This document shows, one piece after another, positions 1 to 8,406 of a DNA stretch of 64,000 nucleotides. A program made the translations under genes and the position numbers. The notes under the pieces were generated by a model that had not been told where the DNA came from, did no database searches, and saw only the letters and a list, made by a program, of their open reading frames with translations. Positions within the stretch are counted from its first letter, which is position 1, and each line of letters starts with the position of its first letter. The stretch comes from an uncultured Spirochaetia bacterium (lineage in GTDB: Bacteria > Spirochaetota > Spirochaetia > SZUA-6 > Bin103), in the NCBI GenBank assembly GCA_958296075.1, contig CATQHW010000002.1, forward strand, positions 1,116,001 through 1,180,000, read 5' to 3'.

Positions 1-850
1 CCAGGTGGTAGTCGGCGCCGCGCAGCCGCGTCGCCGGCAGCGGATGGACGTTGACCACGTCGTAGTCCATCGCGTCGTAGCTGCGGTCGAGCGTCTGCAG
101 GAACGGTTTGTCTACGAACGCATCCTGTCCGGCGATCAGGTGCCGCCGGGGACCCGGGTGGTCGGCGGCGCGCACGACCTGAATCAGCGCGTCCAGCCAG
201 TCGTTCACCTCGCTCACCGCCGGACCCTCGGAGGCGGAGGCGTGTCCGCCCGGTTCGTTGCAGATCTCGTAGATCACGTTGTCGTACCGGCGGGTCTCCG
301 TGACGATGCGGCGCACGTGCGCGCGCTGCCGCTCGAACAGCGCCGGGTGGCGCATGCTCAGGTAGTCGGGGGCGGGGCAGGGCGGCAGCCCGTTGACGCT
401 GTTGTCGGCGTGCAGGGGGTTCAGCCGCCATACCGGATCGCCGTAGGTGTTGCTGAGCAGCACCACCTCGACCACCACGCCCAGGTCGCCGGCCGCGCCG
501 ATGAAGCGGTGCAGGCGCTCGTAGAACTCCGCGTCGTCGCGATCGAGGTCGAAGCGAGGCTCGCCGTCCAGCGCGAAGCCGGGACCGGTGCGCGCGAACG
601 GGGCGACGTAGTCCGGGCTGGACGGTTTGCAGGTGGAGGCCGGGTTGATGGGGGTCTGCAGCTCGCGGAACAGCGTGAAGAGCCGCGTCAGCGTCATGCC
701 GTTAGTGGCGGCGTCGCGCAGGTAGCGTTCGAACCGGAACGGGCGGTTGAGCACGGCGCCGTAGTGCTCGGTGGCGGTCAGCAGGACGAGCGGGCGGCCG
801 CGGTGTTCGAACAGCCGGGGATTGTCGGGATGGATGCGAATCGGCGCCAT
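1..850 (-). CDS. Glycoside hydrolase-like TIM-barrel protein (partial)
   Basis: The gene runs off the left edge; 283 codons from the N-terminus are visible. The start HPDNPRLFEHRGRPLVLL, followed by TEHYGAVLNRPF, resembles the opening of DUF4038/GH5-like clan A glycosidases. The segment IYEICNEPGG (about residues 193-202) is the Asn-Glu-Pro acid/base motif of that clan, with Glu199 as the likely proton donor. There is no signal peptide, so a cytoplasmic role on imported oligosaccharides is inferred. The ATG at 850 is preceded by no Shine-Dalgarno but by a TATGCT hexamer nine bases upstream. It is divergent from the rRNA methyltransferase gene. The C-terminal nucleophile is outside the window and the substrate cannot be told. 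Confidence 0.7.
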   Translation of the reverse strand, partial: MAPIRIHPDNPRLFEHRGRPLVLLTATEHYGAVLNRPFRFERYLRDAATNGMTLTRLFTLFRELQTPINPASTCKPSSPDYVAPFARTGPGFALDGEPRFDLDRDDAEFYERLHRFIGAAGDLGVVVEVVLLSNTYGDPVWRLNPLHADNSVNGLPPCPAPDYLSMRHPALFERQRAHVRRIVTETRRYDNVIYEICNEPGGHASASEGPAVSEVNDWLDALIQVVRAADHPGPRRHLIAGQDAFVDKPFLQTLDRSYDAMDYDVVNVHPLPATRLRGADYHL

Positions 851-859
851 GGCCGATGC

Positions 860-865
860 AGCATA
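860..865 (-). promoter_or_regulatory. Putative -10 box (TATGCT) of the GH-like gene
   Basis: TATGCT on the minus strand ends nine bases before the ATG at 850. There is no Shine-Dalgarno, so a near-leaderless transcript is inferred. No clear -35 box was seen. Confidence 0.4.
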
Positions 866-909
866 GCGCACCCGCTCCGGCGGCGAACGCGGCGGGCCGC
901 GCGCGTCCA

Positions 910-915
910 TATACT
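910..915 (+). promoter_or_regulatory. Putative -10 box (TATACT) of the SpoU methyltransferase gene
   Basis: TATACT matches five of six TATAAT bases and ends eight bases before the ATG at 924. Transcription would begin at or next to that ATG. This argues for ATG 924 over the TTG at 915 that overlaps the box. No -35 box was seen. Confidence 0.45.
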
Positions 916-923
916 TGACGGAG

Positions 924-1745
924 ATGGAGCGACCGACGGTGGCCAGCATGCAGAACGCCGGGGTGAAGCGAGTGGTGCGGTTGCGGCGCAGGCGGGCGCG
1001 AGACCGCGAACGGGCGTTCCTGATCGAGGGCTACCGGGAGTTGCTCCGTGCGGTGGAGGCCGGACTGCCGCTGGAGGCGGTGTACCACTGTCCGGCGTTC
1101 TACCTGGGCAGCAACGAGCCGGCGCTGCTCGACCGCGCGCGGCGGACGTGCGGCGCCGAGCTGATCCCGACCGGCGGCGCCGTGTTCGCCAAGCTCTCCT
1201 ACCGCGACCGGCCCGACGGTCTGCTGGCGGTCGCGCCGACGTTGGACTGGACGATCGACGGCCTGCCGGCGCCGACCGCCGATCCGTTGTACGTGGTCGC
1301 CACCGCGATCGAAAAGCCGGGTAACCTGGGCACGCTGCTGCGCACGGCCGACGCGGTGGGCGCCACCGCCGTGATCGTCTGTGATCCGGTGACCGATCTG
1401 TTCAATCCCAACGTCGTGCGCGCCAGCGTCGGCACGCTCTTCACGGTGCCGGCGGCGCAGGCCGGAGCCGGAGCTACGCGCCGCTGGCTGGCCGAGCGCG
1501 GCGTGCGCACCGTGGTCACGACCCCGGCCGCCGGCCGCTGCTACACCGACCACGACCTTACCGGGGCGGTCGCGTTGGTGCTGGGCAACGAGCAGTTCGG
1601 GTTGGACGGCGCGTGGCTGAGCGGCGATCACGCCGCCGTGTCGATCCCCATGCTGGGCCGTGCCGACTCGATCAACGTGGCCATGGCGGGAGCTGCGCTG
1701 TTGTTCGAGGCGCTACGCCAGCGGCGTCAGGCGGCGCGCCGGTGA
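924..1745 (+). CDS. SpoU/TrmH-family RNA 2'-O-methyltransferase
   Basis: This is a SPOUT-fold enzyme that moves a methyl group from S-adenosylmethionine to a ribose 2'-OH of rRNA or tRNA. All three family motifs are present: EKPGNLGTLLRTADA (about 130-144), LGNEQFGL (about 220) and SINVAMAGAALLFEALRQ at the C-terminus, which form the knotted SAM site. The N-terminal RDRERAFLIEGYRELLRA matches the substrate-binding domain of 23S rRNA methyltransferases such as RlmB/TrmH types. At 273 residues the length is normal. The target nucleotide cannot be assigned. The next gene, a sulfatase remnant, follows after 57 bp on the same strand. Confidence 0.88.
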   Translation: MERPTVASMQNAGVKRVVRLRRRRARDRERAFLIEGYRELLRAVEAGLPLEAVYHCPAFYLGSNEPALLDRARRTCGAELIPTGGAVFAKLSYRDRPDGLLAVAPTLDWTIDGLPAPTADPLYVVATAIEKPGNLGTLLRTADAVGATAVIVCDPVTDLFNPNVVRASVGTLFTVPAAQAGAGATRRWLAERGVRTVVTTPAAGRCYTDHDLTGAVALVLGNEQFGLDGAWLSGDHAAVSIPMLGRADSINVAMAGAALLFEALRQRRQAARR

Positions 1746-1785
1746 GCAAGTCCTCTGGCACTGCGCCGGCAGCGATCCGATCTGC

Positions 1786-1791
1786 TACAGT
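1786..1791 (+). promoter_or_regulatory. Putative -10 box (TACAGT) before the sulfatase remnant
   Basis: TACAGT ends eleven bases before the GTG at 1803, where no Shine-Dalgarno is seen. It fits the TANNNT pattern found before other starts in this window. Confidence 0.25.
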
Positions 1792-1802
1792 ACACCGCCA
1801 TC

Positions 1803-2486
1803 GTGAGCGACCGGCCCAACATCGTCCTGATCCTCACCGACCAGCAGCGCGGCGACGCGCTCGGCATCGAGGGCCACCCGGTGCTGCTGTCCGACACGGT
1901 GTTCCTGTTCACCGCCGACCATGGCGAGATGCTCGGCGACCACCACCTGTTCCGCAAGACGTGGCCGTACGAGGGGTCGGCGCGCGTACCGTTCATCGTC
2001 AGCGGTCCCGAACGCGGTCCGCTCTGCTCCGGCGTCGTGTCGCCGGCGGCGGTCGGTCTGCAGGACCTGATGCCGACGATCCTGGACATCGCCGGCGCGC
2101 CGGTCCCGGACTCGGTGACCGGCAGGAGCCTGCTGCCGATCATGCGCGGGGAGGCGCAGTCGGTGCGCGAGTACCTGCACGGCGAGCACGCCGGCCAATA
2201 CGACTACGAGCTCGGCAACCACTACCTGACCGACGGCCAACGCAAGTACGTCTGGTACTCACAGACCGGCCGCGAGCACCTCTTCGATCTGGACGCCGAC
2301 CCGCAGGAGCTGCGCGACCTGGCGCCGGCCGGCGGCGCGGAGCTTGCGCGGTGGCGCTCGCGCCTGGTCGAGGCGCTGCGCGACCGGCCCGAAGGATTCG
2401 TCCGCGACGGCGAACTGGTGACCGGGCGGCCGCACGAGCTGTTCATCCCCGGCTACGACCCGGCCCGCACGTATCCCTTTCTCTGA
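1803..2486 (+). pseudogene. Core-deleted sulfatase
   Basis: The N-terminus RPNIVLILTDQQRGDALG is a textbook type I sulfatase start carrying a metal-site Asp. After about residue 28 the protein jumps directly to TVFLFTADHGEMLGDHH, which in full-length sulfatases lies some 200 or more residues later. The C-terminal half then continues normally (GLQDLMPTILDIAG, then GRSLLPIMRGE). The whole formylglycine segment (Cys/Ser-x-Pro-x-Arg) is missing, so the 227-residue product cannot be an active sulfatase. The frame stays open across the junction near 1887, where CTGCTG is repeated. It is probably a deletion remnant; a short expressed protein cannot be excluded. Confidence 0.85.
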
Positions 2487-2492
2487 GGCCGC

Positions 2493-3485
2493 ATGGCGAA
2501 GGGGAAGGACGATGGGGCCGCCGGCGACATCCGCGCGCTCCTCGGCACCGCGCGTGAGAGGCTCGCCTCCGGCCGGTTCGTGATCACCGCCGAACAGACG
2601 CAGGCCGGCCAGGCGCGCGCCTACCGGCGGATGGTGGACGGCGGCTCGATCGACGCGGTGACGCTGCCGGATCTGCCGCTGGTCGGCCGCTTCCGCGATC
2701 TGCTGGCGCGGCGGCGTCCGGCCGGGCGCCCGCGGCGCCAGCCGCTGGAGCGGCGCATCGCCGGCGCGCTGTCGAAGAGCGCCGAGCCGGTGTTCACCGT
2801 GTCGGCAAGCCTGCGGACCGCCGGCATGGTGGCGCGGCGGGTGGCGGCGGCGCGCGCCGGCGGCGCGGGCGCGCTTCTGGTGCTGTCGGGCGGCGGGCTG
2901 GTGCGCCGGCTGTTCGGCATCGTCAAGCTGGGATGGCTGCTGCCGCAGAACTCGTTCCGCATCCTGCGCGCGGTCCGGCGCGCGTTTCCCGATCAATCGC
3001 TCTGGGCGGTGGAGAACCCGATCCTGCCGGGGCCGGCCGCGCGCGCGCGCCGCATGCAGCGCAAGGTCGCCGCCGGCGCGGAGGCGATCCTGACGCAGCC
3101 GCCGTTCCTGTGGGGCCGGTTCACCCGCTGGCTGGCCGAAGTCGATCGGCTCGGCGTGACGGCGCCGATCATCTGCGGCGTGCCGATCGTCACCTCGCCG
3201 CTGTCGCTGCGCACCTGGCTGTTCCTGGTCGGCTTCACCGGCTCGCATCCGGAGACCGACGCCCTGCTTGCGCGCCTGCGGCAGGCGGAGGCGCGCGGCG
3301 AGGCGGCCGAGGAGGGGATGCGCTATACGGTCGAGCTGCTGCAACGGCTGCGCGCTACTCCCGGTGTCGCCGGCGTCCACATGATGCCGATCTTCGCGTG
3401 GCGGCGGCTGGAACGGGTCCTCAAGGTGGCCGGCCTGGGGCCGGCCGACCGGCTGGCGCAGGACCGGCGTAGACGCGATGCGTAG
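2493..3485 (+). CDS. Methylenetetrahydrofolate reductase-superfamily protein (divergent MetF-like)
   Basis: This 330-residue protein has the outline of the MetF TIM barrel. It has a strand with FVITAEQTQ at about 29-37, in place of the usual E-x-x-P-P, and a later RKVAAGAEAILTQPPFLWGRF that corresponds to the MetF segment KVxAGADFxxTQ. It ends with IICGVPIVTSPLSLRTWLF. Known family members reduce methylene-THF with FAD; here the N-terminal catalytic region is atypical, so the substrate is uncertain. It starts 7 bp after the sulfatase remnant. The arginine- and alanine-rich linker at 70-90 is unusual. It may be a methyltransferase-associated MetF paralogue rather than the housekeeping enzyme. 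Confidence 0.6.
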   Translation: MAKGKDDGAAGDIRALLGTARERLASGRFVITAEQTQAGQARAYRRMVDGGSIDAVTLPDLPLVGRFRDLLARRRPAGRPRRQPLERRIAGALSKSAEPVFTVSASLRTAGMVARRVAAARAGGAGALLVLSGGGLVRRLFGIVKLGWLLPQNSFRILRAVRRAFPDQSLWAVENPILPGPAARARRMQRKVAAGAEAILTQPPFLWGRFTRWLAEVDRLGVTAPIICGVPIVTSPLSLRTWLFLVGFTGSHPETDALLARLRQAEARGEAAEEGMRYTVELLQRLRATPGVAGVHMMPIFAWRRLERVLKVAGLGPADRLAQDRRRRDA

Positions 3486-3814
3486 GGCAGAACGCTGGCG
3501 CCGGTGGCGCCCTGGGGACGCTGCGGTCAGGAATGACGTCCCTCAGGATGTCTCAACTCCAGCCCGAGGGCAGGCCGCCGGGCGGACAGATACACGTTCT
3601 CGTCGAACCGTCCAACCGTATCGGTGATGGGCGATCGCGCTGGACTACCTGTGGGATATCGGTGTCTATCCGTCCCAAGCAGTGGCGATGATCGTGGAGG
3701 TCGGCGTCGCAATGCTGCTCGGTTCCGGCTTGTCTCGTCGATCGGGAATCGTTAACGTTCCATCGGGGTGGGGACGAGCGGACGACTGTCCCTGGCGCGA
3801 CGTAAGGAGAGGAC
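3486..3814. other. 329-bp gap, no convincing gene
   Basis: No recognisable gene was found. The stretch holds a short GGCGCC-GGT-GGCGCC inverted repeat near its start that has no T-run, and a 47-codon open frame from ATG 3549 with no family resemblance. By eye it is visibly less GC-rich than its neighbours. It could be decayed coding sequence. The last 15 bases hold the ribosome binding site of the ferritin-like gene. Confidence 0.5.
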
Positions 3815-4279
3815 ATGGGTGATACGGGGCCCGAATCGATCATCGCGGAGCTGACCAGATCGTACTGCATGGAGCTGGAGACGGTGACCAATTTTCTGGC
3901 CAATTCGATCGTGCTGGACGGCGTCCGCGCCGAAGAGATCAAGAAGTCGCTGGCGGCCGACGTCGGGGAGGAGCTGGCCCACGCTCGGCAGCTCGGCGAG
4001 CGCATCAAGCAGTTGGGCGGTATGGTGCCGGGGTCGCTGGCGCTGCATCTGACGCAGGAGGCGCTGCAGCCTCCCGCCGACACCACCGACGTCATCGGCG
4101 TCATCGAGGGAGTGCTCGCGGCCGAGAACGCGGCCATCGAGCAATACGATCGGATCATCCGCCAGTGCGATGGCGTCGACTACGTCACGCAGGAACTGGT
4201 CATCCGGCTGCTGGCCGATGAAGAGCGGCACCGCACGCTGTTCGAGGGCTTTCTGAAGGAGTATCGGAAGACGACCTGA
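3815..4279 (+). CDS. Ferritin-like diiron protein (bacterioferritin-type)
   Basis: A four-helix-bundle protein of 154 residues with the full diiron ligand set in the expected order: Glu20, Glu53-x-x-His56, Glu104 and Glu136-x-x-His139, plus Tyr111. This is the spacing of bacterioferritin/rubrerythrin-like proteins that oxidise Fe(II) or reduce peroxide. There is no C-terminal rubredoxin domain and no extended N-terminus of the Dps type. The start is well supported: AAGGAG at 3804-3809 lies five bases before the ATG. It is convergent with the DsbA-like gene, and iron storage or peroxide defence is inferred. Confidence 0.8.
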   Translation: MGDTGPESIIAELTRSYCMELETVTNFLANSIVLDGVRAEEIKKSLAADVGEELAHARQLGERIKQLGGMVPGSLALHLTQEALQPPADTTDVIGVIEGVLAAENAAIEQYDRIIRQCDGVDYVTQELVIRLLADEERHRTLFEGFLKEYRKTT

Positions 4280-4302
4280 GCCAGCGCGCATCCGGCGCCC
4301 GG

Positions 4303-5349
4303 TTATCGGGCGCCCAGGCGATCCAACTCGTCGTCGATGGCCGCCGCGATCGTCTCGAACGGAACCGCGCCCGACAGCGGCCGGCCGTTGACGAACAGGG
4401 CGGGCGTGCCCGACACGCCTGCGACAGCCGCGGCGCGGATGTCGGCGCGTACCGTTTCGTAGTGCCGGCCCGAATCGAGACACGCGTCGAACCCCGTTCG
4501 GTCGAGCCCGATCCGCCCGGCCTTGTCCTTGAGATCGGGTACGGACAAGGCGCCCTGCTCGGCAAACATGAGGTCGTGCAGCTCCCAGAATCCGCCTTGC
4601 TCGCCCGCGCAGAGGGCCGCCTCGGCCGCTTTCTGCGCGTGCGCATGTATCTCGGTCAACGGAAAGTGGCGATAAACGACCCGCAGCTTGCCGGCGTACT
4701 CCTGTTCGGCCCGCTTGAGGGCAGGCAGGATCGAAGCGCAGAACGGGCACTCGAAGTCCGAGAACTCGACGATCGTCACCGGCGCGTCGGCCGGCCCGCG
4801 GGCCGCGAAGCCGTCGGCGTCCACCGCAATCCGAAACGGCTCGAGCCGATAATCGACCGCAAACCGCCGTTCCAGCGCGCTGAGAAACTCGGCCTCAGCG
4901 CGCTGCTCCGCCTGCTGCCGCAGATACGCCCGTATCTGATCCGCAACCGCTGCCAGTGAGTATGGAATGCGGTCCCGGTTCTGCAGGTAGAACCGCTCCA
5001 CCGCCTGCGTCTCGACCGGCGGCGCCGATGCGCGGACCGACGCCAGCATCGCGTCCACGGTCGTCCCGGTGCGGCCGGCTTCCAGGTCGAGCAGGCGCCG
5101 GTGCACGAGATCCCGGAGAAAACTGCGGAGGACGTCATCGTGGTTCCGGTCCGCCTCCGCCTGACAGCGCAGGCGTTGCAGCTCGGTCTCTTCCAGGGCG
5201 AACGCCGCCGCCGCCAACAGCTCGTCGCGATGTACCGGCCGGTCATCGACGGTCGCCACCACGTGCCGGTCTGCCCACGCGGTCAGGGCACCGGCAAACA
5301 GGAGCGCCGGTACGAGCCGGACCGATCGGCGCGCCGCCGCTCGCGTCAC
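4303..5349 (-). CDS. SurA-like/DsbA-like thioredoxin fusion protein
   Basis: The 348-residue exported protein begins with a signal peptide ([18 protein letters not shown]). About 110 residues then resemble the SurA/parvulin N-terminal chaperone region ([20 protein letters not shown]). A DsbA-type thioredoxin domain follows, with [17 protein letters not shown]; the CPFC redox pair lies near residues 199-202. A cis-Pro loop, [16 protein letters not shown], is near the end. DsbA-family proteins form or isomerise disulfides in the periplasm. The GTG at 5349 overlaps the copA stop (GTGA), so the two genes are translationally coupled. That suggests a role with copper handling or folding of thiol proteins. 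Confidence 0.82.
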   Translation of the reverse strand: MTRAAARRSVRLVPALLFAGALTAWADRHVVATVDDRPVHRDELLAAAAFALEETELQRLRCQAEADRNHDDVLRSFLRDLVHRRLLDLEAGRTGTTVDAMLASVRASAPPVETQAVERFYLQNRDRIPYSLAAVADQIRAYLRQQAEQRAEAEFLSALERRFAVDYRLEPFRIAVDADGFAARGPADAPVTIVEFSDFECPFCASILPALKRAEQEYAGKLRVVYRHFPLTEIHAHAQKAAEAALCAGEQGGFWELHDLMFAEQGALSVPDLKDKAGRIGLDRTGFDACLDSGRHYETVRADIRAAAVAGVSGTPALFVNGRPLSGAVPFETIAAAIDDELDRLGAR

Positions 5350-7661
5350 GTCACCGACCTCAGTCGCAGCGCGTTGGCGATCACCGACACCGACGACAGG
5401 CTCATCGCGACCGCGGCGATGGCCGGTGAGAGCAGCACGCCCGCCAACGGATACAGAACGCCGGCTGCCACCGGCACGCCGACCCCGTTGTAGACAAAGG
5501 CGAAGAAGAGATTCTGGCGGATGTTGCGCATGGTAGCGCGCGCAAGGCGGCGCGCGCGAACGATGCCGACGAGGTCTCCCTTCACCAGGGTGATTCCCGC
5601 GCTCTCGATCGCCACGTCGGTACCGGTGCCCATGGCGATGCCGACGTCCGCGGCGGCCAGGGCCGGAGCGTCGTTCACGCCGTCGCCGGCCATCGCGACC
5701 TTCAGGCGCCGGGCGCGCATCGAATCTACCAGCGCGCCCTTGTCCTCCGGGCCGATCCCGGCATGCACCTCGTCGATGCGGAGCGCGCGCGCCACCGCCT
5801 CGGCCGCGCGCGGGTTGTCGCCGGTGGCCATGACGATCCGCAGCCCGGCGCCGCGCAGCGCGCCGATGGCGGGCGGCGCCGTCTCCTTCACGCGGTCGGC
5901 GACGGCCAGGATGCCGGCCGGCGCGCCGTCGATCGCGGCAAACAGCACCGATTTTCCCGCCTCCTGCAACGTCTGCGAGGTCGCCAGCAGCGGCGCCGGA
6001 TCGACCCCGGCCTCCCGCATCATCGCGCCGTTCCCCAAGGCGACCTCGTGCCCGTCGACGCGGCCGCGGACGCCCTTGCCGGCGACCGCCGCGAACCGTT
6101 CCGGTTCGACGTCCAGGCGCGCGACGCCGCGCTCGGCCGCTCCCCGCACGACGGCGTCCGCCAGCGGATGTTCCGACGCCCGCTCCAGCGCCGCGGCCAG
6201 CGACAGCACCCGGGCGGCGTCGAATCCCGCGGCAGGGACGACGTCGATCAGCGCCGGCCGGCCCTCCGTCAGGGTGCCGGTCTTGTCGACGATCAGGACG
6301 TCTACTTCCGCGAACCGTTCCAGGGCGTCCGCGTCCCGGATCAGCACGCCGGAACGAGCGCCGCGGCCGGTCGCGACCATGATCGACATCGGCGTCGCCA
6401 AGCCGAGCGCGCACGGGCAGGCGATGATCAGGACGCTGACCGCCGCGATCACGGCGAAGGAGAGCGCCGGCGGCGGTCCGAAGATCAGCCAAGCGGCGCA
6501 TGCGGCCACGGCGACGGCGACCACCACCGGCACCAGCCAACCGGCGACCCGATCCGCCAGCGCCTGGATCGGCGCCCGGCTGCGCTGCGCGCGCGCGACC
6601 AGATCGATGATCCGCGCAAGGAGGGTGTCGGCGCCGACCCGGTCGGCGCGCATCACGAAGGAGCCGGACCGGTTCAGCGTCCCGCCGGTCACCGCGTCGC
6701 CGGCCGTCTTTTCCACCGGCATCGACTCGCCCGTGAGCATGCTTTCGTCCGCCGAGCTGGAGCCCGCCAGCACGACGCCGTCGACCGGAACGGTCTCGCC
6801 GGGCCGGACGCGGAGCCGGTCGCCCGCCCGCACCAGGTCCAGGGACACGTCCTCCTCGCTGCCGTCGCTCACCCGGCGGGCGCGGGCGGGCGCAAGGTCG
6901 AGCAGGGAGCGCAGCGCGTCGCCGGTCCGTTCGCGAGCGGACAGCTCGAGGACCTGGCCGGTCAGGACCAGGATGAGGATGATCGCCGCCGCCTCGAAGT
7001 AGACCGGCGGCAGACCGTGCGCGCCGCGCGCGGACGCCGGGAACAGTCCCGGCGCGAGGACCGACGCCACGCTGAACAGATAGGCCGCTCCCGTGCCGAG
7101 CGTGATGAGCGTCCACATGTTCGGGCTGCGGTTGCCGATCGACGCCCAGCCGCGCTCGAACACCGGTCTTGCCAGCCAGACGACGATCGGCGTCGCCAGC
7201 GCGAACTGCAGCCACGCGTGGAGGCGGGCGCCGAGCCATTCGGCGACCGGCACGCCCAGGTGACCGCCCATATCGAGCAGCAGGACCGCCAGCGCCAGCG
7301 GCGCGCCGATGCGCAGCCGGCGGCGGAAATCGGCCAGCTCCGGGTTCGGATCGCCGGCCGCCGCCGGCGTCATCGGCTCCAGGGCCATGCCGCAGAGCGG
7401 GCAGGCGTCCGGCTCGTCCCGCACGACCTCCGGGTGCATGGGGCAGGTGTACCGGCCCCCCCGCGCCTCCGGCCCCGCCGGCTCGGGCGCGGGACGTTCT
7501 TCAAGCCACCGCTGCGGGTCTTCCGCGAAACGGCGCATGCAGTGCTCGCAGCAGAAGTGGTAGCGGCGGCCCTCGTGCTCCAGCGACGGAGCCCCGGCCT
7601 TCGGATCGACGGTCATGCCGCAGACCGGATCGGTGGTGGTCGCGGGTGCGGAGGCGCTCAT
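5346..7661 (-). CDS. copA: Copper-translocating P1B-type ATPase
   Basis: This inner-membrane pump of 771 residues exports Cu(I) using ATP. Two N-terminal metal modules replace the usual HMA domains: a YHS-type segment (DPVCGMTV, then FCCEHC, about 10-50) and a heavy-metal binding ribbon (YTCPMHPEV, then [10 protein letters not shown], about 70-98). The core has TGES near 308, the CPCALG metal site near 413, DKTGTLTEG with the phosphorylated Asp near 459, and GDGVNDAP near 657. About eight membrane helices are seen. It is the first gene of a two-gene operon with the DsbA-like protein and is divergent from the cytochrome c gene. No copper regulator is visible nearby. Confidence 0.95.
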   Translation of the reverse strand: MSASAPATTTDPVCGMTVDPKAGAPSLEHEGRRYHFCCEHCMRRFAEDPQRWLEERPAPEPAGPEARGGRYTCPMHPEVVRDEPDACPLCGMALEPMTPAAAGDPNPELADFRRRLRIGAPLALAVLLLDMGGHLGVPVAEWLGARLHAWLQFALATPIVVWLARPVFERGWASIGNRSPNMWTLITLGTGAAYLFSVASVLAPGLFPASARGAHGLPPVYFEAAAIILILVLTGQVLELSARERTGDALRSLLDLAPARARRVSDGSEEDVSLDLVRAGDRLRVRPGETVPVDGVVLAGSSSADESMLTGESMPVEKTAGDAVTGGTLNRSGSFVMRADRVGADTLLARIIDLVARAQRSRAPIQALADRVAGWLVPVVVAVAVAACAAWLIFGPPPALSFAVIAAVSVLIIACPCALGLATPMSIMVATGRGARSGVLIRDADALERFAEVDVLIVDKTGTLTEGRPALIDVVPAAGFDAARVLSLAAALERASEHPLADAVVRGAAERGVARLDVEPERFAAVAGKGVRGRVDGHEVALGNGAMMREAGVDPAPLLATSQTLQEAGKSVLFAAIDGAPAGILAVADRVKETAPPAIGALRGAGLRIVMATGDNPRAAEAVARALRIDEVHAGIGPEDKGALVDSMRARRLKVAMAGDGVNDAPALAAADVGIAMGTGTDVAIESAGITLVKGDLVGIVRARRLARATMRNIRQNLFFAFVYNGVGVPVAAGVLYPLAGVLLSPAIAAVAMSLSSVSVIANALRLRSVT

Positions 7662-7762
7662 CTGTTCGCCATGGTCAACCGTCCCGGACCGGCAAGGTCA
7701 AGTGCGGCGCCCGACGGGTGGTCGGACCGGCGGTTGAATCGGCGGGCGGGTTCGGGATTACG

Positions 7763-8269
7763 ATGCCGGCGATGAAACGTCCCGTCGTCCTGGCCGTCGT
7801 CCTGGCCGCGCTGGCGGCCGCCGGCGCCGCCGCGGTCATGATCTTCCGGGCGAATCCGGGCGGGCAGCCGGCGGCGCCGGACGGGCCGGCGGCCCTCTTC
7901 CGGCCGGATGACCGCCGCATCGTCGAACGCGGCCGCTACGTCTACGGCGCCTCGTGCGTGCAGTGTCACGGCGCCAACCTGGAAGGACAGGCGAACTGGC
8001 GGCAACGGGGCGCCGACGGATTGCTGCCCGCTCCTCCACATGACGAGACCGGGCACACGTGGCATCACACCGACCAGGTGCTGTTCGACTTGACCAAGTA
8101 CGGCATGCAGCGGTTCGCCGGACCCGACTACCGTTCCGCCATGCCGGCCTATCGCGGGGTCCTGTCCGATGAGGACATCATCGCCGTGATGTCGTACGTC
8201 AAGAGCCGCTGGCCGGATTCGATCCGCAGACAGCATGACGCGCTCAACGCGCAGAGCGGCGGCGGTTGA
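7763..8269 (+). CDS. Membrane-anchored c-type cytochrome
   Basis: This protein of 168 residues has an uncleaved N-terminal anchor or signal segment (about 5-28, VVLAVVLAALAAAGAAAVMIF). It has one haem-binding motif, CVQCH, at 65-69, and a likely axial Met near 127 in MPAYRGVLSDEDI, which matches small monohaem cytochrome c domains such as those near copper or oxidase genes. It is divergent from copA across 101 bp, which fits a shared copper/redox function. ATG codons at 7763 and 7772 are both possible starts; the first is used here. No oxidase genes lie within the window. Confidence 0.85.
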   Translation: MPAMKRPVVLAVVLAALAAAGAAAVMIFRANPGGQPAAPDGPAALFRPDDRRIVERGRYVYGASCVQCHGANLEGQANWRQRGADGLLPAPPHDETGHTWHHTDQVLFDLTKYGMQRFAGPDYRSAMPAYRGVLSDEDIIAVMSYVKSRWPDSIRRQHDALNAQSGGG

Positions 8270-8332
8270 CATGGCTGCCGGCCGGTCTCATATTGCATGC
8301 GCCGGAGCGCCGAACCCGTTCCGGCTACCCCT

Positions 8333-8404
<72 letters not shown>

Positions 8405-8406
8405 CG

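Noticed and set aside
3493..3507. Terminator after the MetF-like gene
   Set aside because: The GGCGCC hairpin is short and has no following T-run.
5350..7239. Minus-strand frame continuing upstream of the SurA/DsbA gene
   Set aside because: It runs through copA in a wrong frame and gives low-complexity Arg/Gly/Ala sequence. The real gene starts at GTG 5349 with a signal peptide.
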